Below, in pieces: positions 1 to 13,130 of a DNA stretch of 64,000 nucleotides. Source of the stretch: Clusia tigrina (Eukaryota > Arthropoda > Insecta > Diptera > Clusiidae); contig OV050031.1 in NCBI GenBank assembly GCA_920105625.2, forward strand, positions 72,487,995-72,551,994. The letters run 5' to 3'. The translations under genes were made by a program, and so were the position numbers. Position 1 is the stretch's first letter. Every line of letters starts with the position of its first letter. The notes under the pieces are model-generated. The model had not been told where the DNA came from, searched no databases, and worked only from the letters and a program-made list of their open reading frames with translations.

Positions 1-14
1 CTAACAGAGGCTGC

Positions 15-86
15 GACGCCGACTGAGACGCCGACTGAGACGCCGACTGAGACGACGACTGAGACACCGACTGAGACGCCGACTGA
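15..86 (+). repeat. Six-unit 12-bp array
   Basis: Six consecutive units of GACGCCGACTGA type occur: units 1, 2, 3 and 6 are exact, unit 4 has GACGACGACTGA and unit 5 has GACACCGACTGA. Most monomers have only one or two such units. The array is preceded by CTAACAGAGGCTGC. It recurs at 1773-1844 as part of HOR-A and, with a further change in the last unit, at 12788-12859. Confidence 0.9.
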
Positions 87-1121
87 GGCAGATGGGGTAG
101 ATATAGGCATAGAGAAGGCCGCAGACCCCCCAATAGACAGTGGCAGAGACTGACACGCCAACAGAGACGCTGACGGAGTCTGCGACGCCGACTGAGACAG
201 ATTGGGGTAGATATAAGCATACAGAAGGCAGCAGACCCCCAAATCGATAGCGGCAGAGACTGAGATGCCTAGAGAGACGCCAACAGAGACGCTGACAGAG
301 GCTGCGACGCCAACTGAGACGCCGACTCAAGCCGATAGGGGTAGATATAGGCATAGGTAAGGCAGCAGACCCACCCATTCGAGAGCGGCAGCTACTGAGA
401 CGCTTACAGAGACGCTGACAGAGGCTGCGACGCCGACTGAGACGCCGACTGAGGCAGATAGGGGTAGATATAGGAATAGAGAAGGCAGCAGACCCCGCAA
501 TCGACAGCGGCAGAGACTGAGACGCCTACAGGGACGCTGGCAGAGGCTGCGAAACCGGCTGAGACGCCTACTGAGGCAGATATTGGTAGATATAGGAATA
601 GAGAAGGCAGCAGATATAGGAATAGAGAAGGCAGCAGACCCCCCAATCAACAGCGGCAGCGACTGGGACGCCTACAGAGACGCTGACAGAGGCTGAAACG
701 CCGACTGAGACGCCGACTTAGGCAGATAGGGATAGATATAGGCATAGAGAAGGCATCAGACCTCCCAATCGACAGCGACAGCGACTGAGAGGCCTACAGA
801 GACGCTGACAGAGACTGCGAAGCCAACTGATTCGCCGACTGAGGCAGATAGGGGTAAATATAGGCATAGATAAGGCAGCAGATCTCCCAAACGACAGCGG
901 CAGCGACTGAGACGCCTACAGAGACGCTGACAGAGGCTGCGACGCCGACTGAGGCAGATAGGGGTTGATATAGGCAAGGAGAAGGCAGAAGACTCACCCA
1001 ATCGACAGCGGCAACGGCTGAGACGCCTACAGAGACGATGACAGAGGCTGCGATGCCAACTGATTCGCCGACTGAGGCAGATAAGGGTAGATATAGGCAT
1101 AGATAAGGCAGCAGACCTCCC

Positions 1122-1231
1122 AATCGACAGCGGCAGCGACTGAGACGCCTACAGAGACGCTGACAGAGGCTGCGACGCCGACTGAGACAGATTGGGGTAG
1201 ATATAAGCATACAGAAGGCAGCAGACCCCCA
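1122..1231 (+). repeat. Representative 110-bp monomer, AGACAGATTGG type
   Basis: This copy has one fewer 12-bp unit than the 122-bp form. It carries the variant GAGACAGATTGGGG and the tail variant ATATAAGCATACAGAAGG. I noted about 22 copies of this type, from about position 190 to 17750. Beyond that I saw only altered relatives such as GAGACAGATAGGGG near 29767, 31710 and 34635. The type is therefore a marker of the left third of the window. Confidence 0.85.
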
Positions 1232-1381
1232 AATCGATAGCGGCAGAGACTGAGATGCCTAGAGAGACGCTAAACAGAGGTTGCGACGCCGACTGAGACG
1301 CTGACTGAAGGAGATAGAGGTAGATATAGGCATACAGAAGGCAGCAGACGCCAAAATCGACAGCGGCTGCGGCTGAGACGC

Positions 1382-1758
1382 TTACAGAGACGCTGACAGA
1401 GGCTGCGACGCCGACTGAGACGCCGACTGAGACGCCGACTGAGGCAGATAGGGGTATATATAGGAATAGAGAAGGCAGCAGACCCCCCAATCGACAGCGG
1501 CGGCGGCTGAGACGCCTACAGAGACACTGAGAGAGGCTGCGACGCCGACACAGACGCCGACTGAGGCATATAGTGGTAGATATAGGAATAGAGAAGGCCG
1601 CAGACCCCCCAATCGACAGCGGCAGAGACTAACACGCCTACAGAGACGCTGACAGAAGCTGCGACGCCGACTGAGGCAGATAGGGGTAGACATAGGCATA
1701 GAGAAGGCAGCAAACCCCCCAAACGACAGCGGCAGCGACTGAGACGCATACAGAGACG
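1382..1758 (+). repeat. Remainder of HOR-A copy 1
   Basis: About three monomers complete the 1758-bp spacing. They are not present at the corresponding place after copy 2, where 3140 onward joins a different monomer series. Parts resemble 3150-3300 and 12530-12780, which share the ATATAGTGGTAG tail and the ACACAGACGCCGACTG variant. This suggests that the second HOR copy lost or exchanged its end. Confidence 0.8.
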
Positions 1759-3139
1759 CTAACAGAGGCTGCGACGCCGACTGAGACGCCGACTGAGACG
1801 CCGACTGAGACGACGACTGAGACACCGACTGAGACGCCGACTGAGGCAGATGGGGTAGATATAGGCATAGAGAAGGCCGCAGACCCCCCAATAGACAGTG
1901 GCAGAGACTGACACGCCAACAGAGACGCTGACGGAGTCTGCGACGCCGACTGAGACAGATTGGGGTAGATATAAGCATACAGAAGGCAGCAGACCCCCAA
2001 ATCGATAGCGGCAGAGACTGAGATGCCTAGAGAGACGCCAACAGAGACGCTGACAGAGGCTGCGACGCCAACTGAGACGCCGACTCAAGCCGATAGGGGT
2101 AGATATAGGCATAGGTAAGGCAGCAGACCCACCCATTCGAGAGCGGCAGCTACTGAGACGCTTACAGAGACGCTGACAGAGGCTGCGACGCCGACTGAGA
2201 CGCCGACTGAGGCAGATAGGGGTAGATATAGGAATAGGGAAGGCAGCAGACCCCGCAATCGACAGCGGCAGAGACTGAGACGCCTACAGGGACGCTGGCA
2301 GAGGCTGCGAAACCGGCTGAGACGCCTACTGAGGCAGATATTGGTAGATATAGGAATAGAGAAGGCAGCAGATATAGGAGTAGAGAAGGCAGCAGACCCC
2401 CCAATCAACAGCGGCAGCGACTGGGACGCCTACAGAGACGCTGACAGAGGCTGAAACGCCGACTGAGACGCCGACTTAGGCAGATAGGGATAGATATAGG
2501 CATAGAGAAGGCATCAGACCTCCCAATCGACAGCGACAGCGACTGAGAGGCCTACAGAGACGCTGACAGAGACTGCGAAGCCAACTGATTCGCCGACTGA
2601 GGCAGATAGGGGTAAATATAGGCATAGATAAGGCAGCAGATCTCCCAAACGACAGCGGCAGCGACTGAGACGCCTACAGAGACGCTGACAGAGGCTGCGA
2701 CGCCGACTGAGGCAGATAGGGGTTGATATAGGCAAGGAGAAGGCAGAAGACTCACCCAATCGACAGCGGCAACGGCTGAGACGCCTACAGAGACGATGAC
2801 AGAGGCTGCGATGCCAACTGATTCGCCGACTGAGGCAGATAAGGGTAGATATAGGCATAGATAAGGCAGCAGACCTCCCAATCGACAGCGGCAGCGACTG
2901 AGACGCCTACAGAGACGCTGACAGAGGCTGCGACGCCGACTGAGACAGATTGGGGTAGATATAAGCATACAGAAGGCAGCAGACCCCCAAATCGATAGCG
3001 GCAGAGACTGAGATGCCTAGAGAGACGCTAAACAGAGGTTGCGACGCCGACTGAGACGCTGACTGAAGGAGATAGAGGTAGATATAGGCATACAGAAGGC
3101 AGCAGACGCCAAAATCGACAGCGGCTGCGGCTGAGACGC
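1759..3139 (+). repeat. HOR-A copy 2 (incomplete)
   Basis: This is the second copy of 1-1381 at a spacing of 1758 bp. The order of monomer types, the tail variants and the 12-bp copy numbers are preserved throughout the compared parts. It stops at 3139 and is followed by a different series, so only about 79% of the unit is present. Near-identity over 1.4 kb implies a recent duplication or conversion. An assembly duplication is an alternative. Confidence 0.93.
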
Positions 3140-4047
3140 CTACAGAGACGCTGAGAGAGGCTGCGACGCCGACACAGACGCCGACTGAGGCATATAGTGG
3201 TAGATATAGGAATAGAGAAGGCCGCAGACCCCTCAATCGACAGCGGCAGAGACTGACACGCCTACAGAGACGCTGACAGAAGCTGCGACGCCCACTGAGG
3301 CAGATAGGAGTACATATAGGCATAGAGAAGGCAGCAGACCCCCCAAACGACAGCGGCAGAGACTGACACGCCTACAGAGACGCTGACAGAGTCTGCGACG
3401 CCGACTGAGGCAGATAGGGTTAGATATAGTCATAGAGAAGGCAGCACACCCCCACTCGACAGCGGCAGCGACTGAGACGTCTACAGAGACGCTTACAGAG
3501 GATGCGACGCCGACTGAGAAGCCGACTGATGCAGATAGGGGTAGATATAGGCATAGAGAAGGCAGCAGACCCCCCAATCGACAGCGGCAGTGACTGAGAC
3601 GCTTACAGAGACGCTGACAGAGGCTGCTACGCCGACTGAGACAGATTGGGGTAGATATAAGCATACAGAAGGCAGCAGACCCCCAAATCGATATCAGCAG
3701 AGACTGAGATGCCTAGAGAGACGCCTACAGAGACCCTGACAGAGGCTGCGACGCCAACTGAGGCAGATAGGGGTAGATTTAGGTATAGAAAAGGCAGCAG
3801 ACCCCCTCAATCGACAGCGGCAGCGACTGAGACGCCTACAGAGACGCTGACAGAGGCTGCGACGCCGACTGAGACAGATTGGGGTAGATATAAGCATACA
3901 GAAGGCAGCAGACTCCCAAATCGATAGCGGCAGAGACTGAGATGCCTAGAGAGACGCCTACAGAGACGCTGACAGAGGCTGCGACGCCAACTGAGACGCC
4001 GACTAAGGCAGATAGGGGTAGATATAGGCATAGAGAAGGCATCAGAA

Positions 4048-4059
4048 CCCCCCCCCCCC
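4048..4059 (+). repeat. C-run of 12
   Basis: Twelve C follow CATCAGAA. The usual C-run in this position is five or six. The change in length shifts the spacing of the flanking monomers. Confidence 0.9.
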
Positions 4060-4304
4060 AATCGACAGCGACAGCGACTGAGACGCCTACAGAGACGCTG
4101 ACAGAGGCTGCGACGCCGACTGAGACGCCGACTCAAGCCGATAGGGGTAGATATAGGCATAGGTAAGGCAGCAGACCCACCCACTCGACAGCGGCAGCGA
4201 CTGAGACGCCTACAGAGACGCTTACAGAGGATGCGACGCCGACTGAGAAGCCGACTGATGCAGATAGGGGTAGATATAGGCATAGAGAAGGCAGCAGACC
4301 ACCC

Positions 4305-4650
4305 AATCGACAGCGGCAGTGACTGAGACGCTTACAGAGACGCTGACAGAGGCTGCTACGCCGACTGAGACAGATTGGGGTAGATATAAGCATACAGAAG
4401 GCAGCAGACCCCCAAATCGATATCAGGAGAGACTGAGATGCCTAGAGAGACGCCTACAGAGACCCTGACAGAGGCTGCGACGCCAACTGAGGCAGATAGG
4501 GGTAGATATAGGCATAGAGAAGGCAGCAGACCCCCCAATCGACAGCGGCAGTGACTGAGACGCTTACAGAGACGCTGACAGAGGCTGCTACGCCGACTGA
4601 GACAGATTGGGGTAGATATAAGCATACAGAAGGCAGCAGACCCCCAAATC
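4305..4650 (+). repeat. 232-bp dimer repeat marked by GATATC
   Basis: A two-monomer unit is repeated in tandem. The GATATC marker at 4419 is followed by another at 4651, 232 bp later, and the head AATCGACAGCGGCAGTGACT with the following CTTACAG variant precedes both. Related single copies of the GATATC monomer lie at 3690 and 12009. Confidence 0.82.
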
Positions 4651-5882
4651 GATATCAGCAGAGACTGAGATGCCTAGAGAGACGCCTACAGAGACCCTGA
4701 CAGAGGCTGCGACGCCGACTGAGGCATATAGTGGTAGATATAGGAATAGAGAAGGCCGCAGACCCCTCAATCGACAGCGGCAGAGACTGGCACGCCTACA
4801 GAGACACTGACAGAAGCTGCGACGCCGACTGAGGCAGATAGGGGTAGATATAGGCATAGAGAAGGCAGCAGACCCCCCAAACGACAGCAGCAGCGACTGA
4901 GACGCATACAGAGACGCTAACAGAGGCTGCGACGCCGACTGAAACGCCGACTGAGACGACGACTGAGACACCAACTGAGACGCCGACTGAGGCAGATAGG
5001 GGTAGATATAGGCATAGAGAAGGCCGCAGACTCCCAATCGACAGCGGCAGAGACTGACACGCCTACAGAGACGCTGACAGAGTCTGCGACGCCGACTGAG
5101 GCAGATAGGGGTAGATTTAGGCATAGAAAAGGTAGCAGACCCGCTCAATCGACAGCGGCAGAGACTGAGATGCCAACAGAGACGCTGACAGAGGCTGCGT
5201 CGCTGACTGAGACGCCGACTCAAGCCGATAGGGGTAGATATAGGCATAGGTAAGGCAGCAGACCCCCCAATCGACAGCGGCAGCGACTGAGACGCCTACA
5301 GAGACGCTTACAGAGGATGCGACACCGACTGAGAAGCCGACTGATGCAGATAGGGGTAGATATAGGCATAGAGAAGGCAGCAGACCCCCAATCGACAGCG
5401 CCAGCGACTGAGACGCCTACAGAGACGATGACAGAGGCTGCGACGCCGACTGAGACAGATTGGGGTAGATATAAGCATACAGAAGGCAGCAGACCCCCAA
5501 ATCGATAGCGGCAGAAACTGAGATGCCTAGAGAGACGCCTACAGAGACGCTGACAGAGGCTGCGACACTAACTGAGACGCCGACTTAGGCAGATAGGGGT
5601 AGTTATAGGCATAGAGAAGGCATCAGACCCCCCCAATCGACAGCGACAGTGACTGAGACGCCTACAGAGACGCTGACAGAGGCTGCGACGCCGACTGAGA
5701 CGCCGACTCAAGCCGATAGGGGTAGATATAGGCATAGGTAAGGCAGCAGACCCACCCAATCGAGAGCGGCAGCGACGGAGACGCCTACAGAGACGCTGAC
5801 AGAGGCTGCGACGCCGACTGTGGCAGATAGGGGTAGATATAGGCATAGAGAAGACAGAAGACCCCCAATCGACAGCAGCAGC

Positions 5883-7968
5883 GACTGAGACGCCTACAGA
5901 GACGCTGACAGAGGCTGCGACGCCGACTGAGACGCTAACTGAAGCAGATAGGGGTAGATGTAGGTATACAGAAGGCAGCAGACGCCAAAATCGACAGCGG
6001 CGGCGGCTGAGACGCCTACAGAGACGCTGAGAGAGGCTGCGACGACGACACAAACGCCGACTGAGGCATATAGTGGTAGATATAGGAATAGAGAAGGCCG
6101 CAGACCCCCCAATCGGCAGCGGCAGAGACTGACACGCCTACAGAGACGCTGACAGAAGCTGCGACTCCGACTGAGACGCCGACTGAGACGCCGACTGAGA
6201 CGACGACTGAGACACCGACTGAGACGCCGACTGAGGCAGATGGGGTAGATATAGGCATAGAGAAGGCCGCAGACCCCCCAATAGACAGTGGCAGAGACTG
6301 ACACGCCTACAGAGACGCTGACAGAGTCTGCGACGCCGACTGAGGCAGATAGGGGTAGATTTAGGCATAGAAAAGGTAGCAGACCCCCTCAATCGACAGC
6401 GGCAGCGACTGAGATGCCAACAGAGACGCTGACAGAGGCTGCGACGCTGACTGAGACGCCGACTCAAGCCGATAGGGGTAGATATAGGCATAGGTAAGGC
6501 AGCAGACCCCCCAATCGATAGCGGCAGAGACTGAGACGCCTACAGAGACGCCTACAGAGACGCCTACAGAGGCGCTGAAAGAGGCTTCGACGCCGACTGA
6601 GACGCCGACTGAGGCAGATAGGGTTAGATATAGGCATAGAGAAGGCAGCACACCCCCACTCGACAGCGGCAGCGACTGAGACGCCTACAGAGACGCTTAC
6701 AGAGGATGCGACACCGACTGAGAAGCCGACTGCTGCAGATAGGGGTAGATATAGGCATAGAGAAGGCAGCAGACCCCCCAATCGACAGCGGCAGTGACTG
6801 AGACGCCTACAGAGACGCTGACAGAGGCTGCGACGCCGACTGAGACAGATTGGGGTAGATATAAGCATACAGAAGGCAGCAGACCCCAAATCGATAGCGG
6901 CAGAGACTGAGATGCCTAGAGAGACGCCTACAGAGACGCTGACAGAGGCTGCGACACTAACTGAGACGCCGACTTAGGCAGATAGGGGTAGATATAGGCA
7001 TAGAGAAGGCATCAGACCCCCCCAATCGACAGCGACAGCGACTGAGACGCCTACAGAGACGCTGACAGAGGCTGCGACGCCGACTGAGACAGATTGGGGT
7101 AGATATAAGCATACAGAAGGCAGCAGACCCCCCAATCGACAGCGGCAGTGACTGAGACGCCTACAGAGACGCTGACAGAGGCTGCGACGCCAACTGAGGC
7201 AGATAGGGGTAGATTTAGGCATAGAAAAGGCAGCAGACCCCCTCAATCGACAGCGGCAGCGACTGAGACGCCTACAGAGACGCTGACAGAGGCTGCGACG
7301 CCGACTGAGACAGATTGGGGTAGATATAAGCATACAGAAGGCAGCAGACCCCCAAATTGATAGCGGCAGAGACTGAGATGCCTAGAGAGACGCCTACAGA
7401 GACGCTGACAGAGGCTGCGACACTAACTGAGACGCCGACTTAGGCAGATAGGGGTAGATATAGGCATAGAGAAGGCATCAGACCCCCCAATCGACAGCGA
7501 CAGCGACTGAGACGCCTACAGAGACGCTGACAGAGGCTGCGACGCCGACTGAGACGCCGACTCAAGCCGATAGGGGTAGATATAGGCATAAGTAAGGCAG
7601 CAGACCCACCCAATCGAGAGCGGCAGCGACGCAGACGCCTACAGAGACGCTGACAGAGGCTGCGACGCCGACTGTGGCAGATAGGGGTAGATATAGGCAT
7701 AGAGAAGACAGCAGACCCCCAATCGACAGCGGCAGCGACTGAGACGCCTACAGAGACGCTGACAGAGGCTGCGACGCCGACTGAGACGCTGATTGAAGCA
7801 GATAGGGGTAGATGTAGGTATACAGAAGGCAGCAGACGCCAAAATCGACAGCGGCGGCGGCTGACACGCCTACAGAGACTCTGACAGAAGCTGCGACGCC
7901 GACTGAGGCAGATAGGGGTAGATATAGGCATAGAGAAGGCAGCAAACCCCCCAAACGACAGCGGCAGT
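5883..7968 (+). repeat. HOR-B copy 1 (2086-bp unit)
   Basis: This is the first copy of a tandem 2086-bp duplication. Matching to the second copy starts at 5883/7969: the base before is C in one and T in the other, within GCGACTGAGA against GTGACTGAGA. The unit contains about 18 monomers. They include the three-step GAGACGCCTACA expansion near 6533-6570, AGACAGATTGG types, and the ACGACACAAACGCC variant near 6051. Confidence 0.93.
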
Positions 7969-10065
7969 GACTGAGACGCCTACAGAGACGCTGACAGAGG
8001 CTGCGACGCCGACTGAGACGCTAACTGAAGCAGATAGGGGTAGATGTAGGTATACAGAAGGCAGCAGACGCCAAAATCGACAGCGGCGGCGGCTGAGACG
8101 CCTACAGAGACGCTGAGAGAGGCTGCGACGACGACACAAACGCCGACTGAGGCATATAGTGGTAGATATAGGAATAGAGAAGGCCGCAGACCCCCCAATC
8201 GGCAGCGGCAGAGACTGACACGCCTACAGAGACGCTGACAGAAGCTGCGACTCCGACTGAGACGCCGACTGAGACGCCGACTGAGACGACGACTGAGACA
8301 CCGACTGAGACGCCGACTGAGGCAGATGGGGTAGATATAGGCATAGAGAAGGCCGCAGACCCCCCAATAGACAGTGGCAGAGACTGACACGCCTACAGAG
8401 ACGCTGACAGAGTCTGCGACGCCGACTGAGGCAGATAGGGGTAGATTTAGGCATAGAAAAGGTAGCAGACCCCCTCAATCGACAGCGGCAGCGACTGAGA
8501 TGCCAACAGAGACGCTGACAGAGGCTGCGACGCTGACTGAGACGCCGACTCAAGCCGATAGGGGTAGATATAGGCATAGGTAAGGCAGCAGACCCCCCAA
8601 TCGATAGCGGCAGAGACTGAGACGCCTACAGAGACGCCTACAGAGACGCCTACAGAGGCGCTGAAAGAGGCTTCGACGCCGACTGAGACGCCGACTGAGG
8701 CAGATAGGGGTAGATATAGGCATAGAGAAGGCAGCACACCCCCACTCGACAGCGGCAGCGACTGAGACGCCTACAGAGACGCTTACAGAGGATGCGACAC
8801 CGACTGAGAAGCCGACTGCTGCAGATAGGGGTAGATATAGGCATAGAGAAGGCAGCAGACCCCCCAATCGACAGCGGCAGTGACTGAGACGCCTACAGAG
8901 ACGCTGACAGAGGCTGCGACGCCGACTGAGACAGATTGGGGTAGATATAAGCATACAGAAGGCAGCAGACCCCAAATCGATAGCGGCAGAGACTGAGATG
9001 CCTAGAGAGACGCCTACAGAGACGCTGACAGAGGCTGCGACACTAACTGAGACGCCGACTTAGGCAGATAGGGGTAGATATAGGCATAGAGAAGGCATCA
9101 GACCCCCCCAATCGACAGCGACAGCGACTGAGACGCCTACAGAGACGCTGACAGAGGCTGCGACGCCGACTGAGACAGATTGGGGTAGATATAAGCATAC
9201 AGAAGGCAGCAGACCCCCCAATCGACAGCGGCAGTGACTGAGACGCCTACAGAGACGCTGACAGAGGCTGCGACGCCAACTGAGGCAGATAGGGGTAGAT
9301 TTAGGCATAGAAAAGGCAGCAGACCCCCTCAATCGACAGCGGCAGCGACTGAGACGCCTACAGAGACGCTGACAGAGGCTGCGACGCCGACTGAGACAGA
9401 TTGGGGTAGATATAAGCATACAGAAGGCAGCAGACCCCCAAATCGATAGCGGCAGAGACTGAGATGCCTAGAGAGACGCCTACAGAGACGCTGACAGAGG
9501 CTGCGACACTAACTGAGACGCCGACTTAGGCAGATAGGGGTAGATATAGGCATAGAGAAGGCATCAGACCCCCCAATCGACAGCGACAGCGACTGAGACG
9601 CCTACAGAGACGCTGACAGAGGCTGCGACGCCGACTGAGACGCCGACTCAAGCCGATAGGGGTAGATATAGGCATAAGTAAGGCAGCAGACCCACCCAAT
9701 CGAGAGCGGCAGCGACGCAGACGCCTACAGAGACGCTGACAGAGGCTGCGACGCCGACTGTGGCAGATAGGGGTAGATATAGGCATAGAGAAGACAGCAG
9801 ACCCCCAATCGACAGCGGCAGCGACTGAGACGCCTACAGAGACGCTGACAGAGGCTGCGACGCCGACTGAGTCGCTGATTGAAGCAGATAGGGGTAGATG
9901 TAGGTATACAGAAGGCAGCAGACGCCAAAATCGACAGCGGCGGCGGCTGACACGCCTACAGAGACTCTGACAGAAGCTGCGACGCCGACTGAGGCAGATA
10001 GGGGTAGATATAGGCATAGAGAAGGCAGCAAACCCCCCAAACGACAGCGGCAGTGACTGAGACGC
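7969..10065 (+). repeat. HOR-B copy 2 (2086-bp unit)
   Basis: This copy repeats the first one base for base in almost all compared places, and the match runs on to 10065, where GACGCAT is opposed by GACGCCT at 7980. Substitutions seen include GGGTTAG near 6620 against GGGGTAG near 8706, and GACGCTGATT near 7785 against GTCGCTGATT near 9871. The two tandem copies therefore share about 2.1 kb at very high identity. This is best explained by a recent unequal exchange, by amplification, or by an assembly artefact. Confidence 0.93.
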
Positions 10066-13000
10066 ATACAGAGACGCTAACAGAGGCTGCGACGCCGACT
10101 GAGACACCGACTGAGACGCCGACTGAGGCAGATGGGGTAGATATAGGCATAGACAAGGCCGCAGACCCCCCAATAGACAGTGGCAGAGACTGACACGCCT
10201 ACAGAGACGCTGACAGAGTCTGCAACGCCGACTGAGGCAGATAGGGGTAGATTTAGGCATAGAAAAGGCAGCAGACCCCCTCAATCGACAGCGGCAGCAA
10301 CTGAGACGCCAACAGAGACGCTGACAGAGAATGCGACGCCGACTGAGATCCCGACTCAAGCCGATAGGGGAAGATATAGGCATAGGTAAGGCAGCAGACC
10401 CACCCATTCGAGAGCGGCAGCTACTGAGACGCTTACAGAGACGCTGACAGAGGCTGCGACGCCGACTGAGACGCCGACTGAGACGCCGACTGAGACGCCG
10501 ACTGAGGCAGATAGGGGTAGATATAGGAATAGAGAAGGCAGCAGACCCCCCAATCGACAGCGGCAGAGACTGAGACGCCTACAGAGACGCTGACAGAGGC
10601 TGCGACGCCGACTGAGACGCCGACTTAGGCAGATAGGGATAGATATAGGCATAGAGAAGGCATCAGACCTCCCAATCGACAGCGACAGCAACTGAGAGGC
10701 CTACAGAGACGCTGACAGAGACTGCGATGCCAACTGATTCGCCGACTGAGGCAGATAGGGGTAGATATAGGCATAGATAAGGCAGCAGACCTCCCAATCG
10801 ACAGCGGCAGCGACTGAGACGCCTACAGAGACGCTGACAGAGGCTGCGACGCCGACTGAGGCAGATAGGGGTAGATATAGGCAAGGAGAAGGCAGAAGAC
10901 TCACCCAATCGACAGCGGCAACGGCTGAGACGCCTACAGAGACGATGACAGAGGCTGCGATGCCAACTGATTCGCCGAATGAGGCAGATAAGGGTAGATA
11001 TAGGCATAGATAAGGCAGCAGACCTCCCAATCGACTGCGGCAGCGACTGAGACGCCTACAGAGACGCTGACAGAGGCTGCGACGCCGACTGAGACAGATT
11101 GGGGTAGATATAAGCATACAGAAGGCAGCAGACCCCCAAATCGATAGCGGCAGAGACTGAGATGCCTAGAGAGACGCCAACAGAGACGCTGACAGAGGCT
11201 GCGACGCCAACTGAGACGCCGACTCAAGCCGATAGGGGTAGATATAGGCATAGGTAAGGCAGCAGACCCACCCATTCGAGAGCGGCAGCTACTGAGACGC
11301 TTACAGAGACGCTGACAGAGGCTGCGAAACCGGCTGAGACGCCTACTGAGGCAGATATTGGTAGATATAGGAATAGAGAAGGCAGCAGATATAGGAATAG
11401 AGAAGGCAGCAGACCCCCCAATCAACAGCGGCAGCGACTGGGACGCCTACAGAGACGCTGACAGAGGCTGCGACGCCGACTGAGACGCCGACTTAGGCAG
11501 ATAGGGATAGATATAGGCATAGAGAAGGCATCAGACCTCCCAATCGACAGCGACAGCGACTGAGAGGCCTACAGAGACGCTGACAGAGACTGCGAAGCCA
11601 ACTGATTCGCCGACTGAGGCAGATAGGGGTAGATATAGGCATAGATAAGGCAGCAGACCTCCCAATCGACAGCGGCAGCGACTGAGACGCCTACAGAGAC
11701 GCTGACAGAGGCTGCGACGCCGATGGAGGCAGATAGGGGTAGATATAGGCAAGGAGACGGCAGAACACCCCCACTCGACTGCGGCAGCGACTGAGACGCC
11801 TACAGAGACGCTTACAGAGGATGCGACGCCGACTGAGAAGCCGACTGATGCAGATAGGGGTAGATATAGGCATAGAGAAGGCAGCAGACCCCCCAATCGA
11901 CAGCGGCAGTGACTGAGACGACTACAGAGACGTTGACAGAGGCTGCTACGCCGACTGAGACAGATTGGGGTAGATATAAGCATACAGAAGGCAGCAGACC
12001 CCCAAATCGATATCAGCAGAGACTGAGATGCCTAGAGAGACGCCTACAGAGACCCTGACAGAGGCTGCGACGCCAACTGAGGCAGATAGGGGTAGATTTA
12101 GGTATAGAAAAGGCAGCAGACCCCCTCAATCGACAGCGGCAGCGACTGAGACGCCTACAGAGACGCTGACAGAGGCTGCGACGCCGACTGAGACAGATTG
12201 GGGTAGATATAAGCATACAGAAGGCAGCAGACCCCCAAATAGATAGCGGCAGAGACTGAGATGCCTAGAGAGACGCCTACAGAGACGCTGACAGAGGCTG
12301 CGACGCCAACTGAGACGCCGACTGAGACACCGACTGAGACGCCGACTGAGGCAGATAGGGTAGATATAGGCATAGAGAAGGCCGCAGACCCCCCAATCGA
12401 CAGTGGCAGAGACTGACACGCCTACAGAGACGCTGACAGAGTCTGCGACGCCGACTGAGGCAGATAGGGGTAGATATAGGCATACAAAAGGCAGCAGACG
12501 CCAAAATCGACAGCGGCGGCGGCTGAGACGCCTACAGAGACGCTGAGAGAGGCTGCGACGCCGACACAGACGCCGACTGAGGCATATAGTGGTAGATATA
12601 GGAATAGAGAAGGCCGCAGACCCCCCAATCGACAGCGGCAGAGACTGACACGCCTACAGAGACGCTGACAGAAGTTGCGACGCCGACTGAGGCAGATAGG
12701 GGTAGATATAGGCATAGAGAAGGCAGCAAACCCCCAAACGACAGCGTCAGCGACTGAGACGCATACAGAGACGCTAACAGAGGCTGCGACGCCGACTGAG
12801 ACGCCGACTGAGACGCCGACTGAGACGACGACTGAGACACCGACTGAGATGCCGACTGAGGCAGATAGGGTAGATATAGGCATAGAGAAGGCCGCAGACC
12901 CCCCAATCGACAGTGGCAGAGACTGACACGCCTACAGAGACGCTGACAGAGTCTGCGACGCCGACTGAGGCAGATAGGGGTAGATTTAGGCATAGAAAAG

Positions 13001-13130
13001 GCAGCAGACCCCCTCAATCGACAGCGGCAGCTACTGAGACGCCAACAGAGACGCTGACAGAGGCTGCGACGCCGACTGAGATGCCGACTCAAGCCGATAG
13101 GGGTAGATATAGGCATAGGTAAGGCAGCAG
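10066..13130 (+). repeat. Satellite related to HOR-A
   Basis: About 26 monomers carry the same types as the first block. The marker ATTCGAGAGCGGCAGCTACT occurs near 10405 and 11274, as it does near 376 and 2134. The tails GGCAAGGAGAAGG and GCATAGATAAGG, and the six-unit 12-bp array, also return. Order and spacing differ from HOR-A, so these are diverged or rearranged relatives rather than clean copies. Confidence 0.85.
12788..12859 (+). repeat. Six-unit 12-bp array
   Basis: Six 12-bp units follow the CTAACAGAGG flank, in the same order of variants as at 15-86, except that the last unit reads GATGCCGACTGA. This single change is a CpG-type transition relative to the other copies. Confidence 0.88.

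Larger units (their letters stand above)
1..1381 (+). repeat. HOR-A copy 1 (matched part, 1758-bp spacing)
   Basis: Bases 1-1381 recur at 1759-3139. In the parts I compared they are nearly identical: I saw only two substitutions, near 478 (AGAGAAGG against AGGGAAGG) and near 620 (GGAATAG against GGAGTAG). The match ends at 1382/3140, where CTTACAG is opposed by CCTACAG. The block holds about 12 monomers of several types, including the ATTCGAGAGCGGCAG head near 376 and a tail GGCAAGGAGAAGG near 973. Because the window begins inside the unit, its true left edge may lie upstream. Confidence 0.93.
3140..5882 (+). repeat. Satellite, mixed monomer types
   Basis: The region holds about 24 monomers with no gene. 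It includes several AGACAGATTGG-type copies, monomers with GATGCGACGCCGACTGAGAAG, and the GATATC-bearing type at 3690, 4419 and 4651. A C-run of 12 interrupts the usual length at 4048-4059. Segments are shared with 11.7-12.4 kb: the stretch near 3694-3897 recurs near 12013-12216 (spacing 8319 bp). Confidence 0.88.

Noticed and set aside
3709..3927. Plus-strand frames with a TETPTETLTEAATPTE-like repeat, resembling a Thr/Pro/Glu-rich surface protein
   Set aside because: The frame is lost within one or two monomers because the unit is not a multiple of three, and TGA/TAG occur in the tail and 12-bp region. The repeat peptide is a by-product of the 12-bp unit.
6613..6622. TAGGGTTAG, resembling a telomeric motif, here and in other monomers
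   Set aside because: It arises from one base change in the tail (GATAGGGGTAGATATAGG to GATAGGGTTAG) and is never repeated in tandem.
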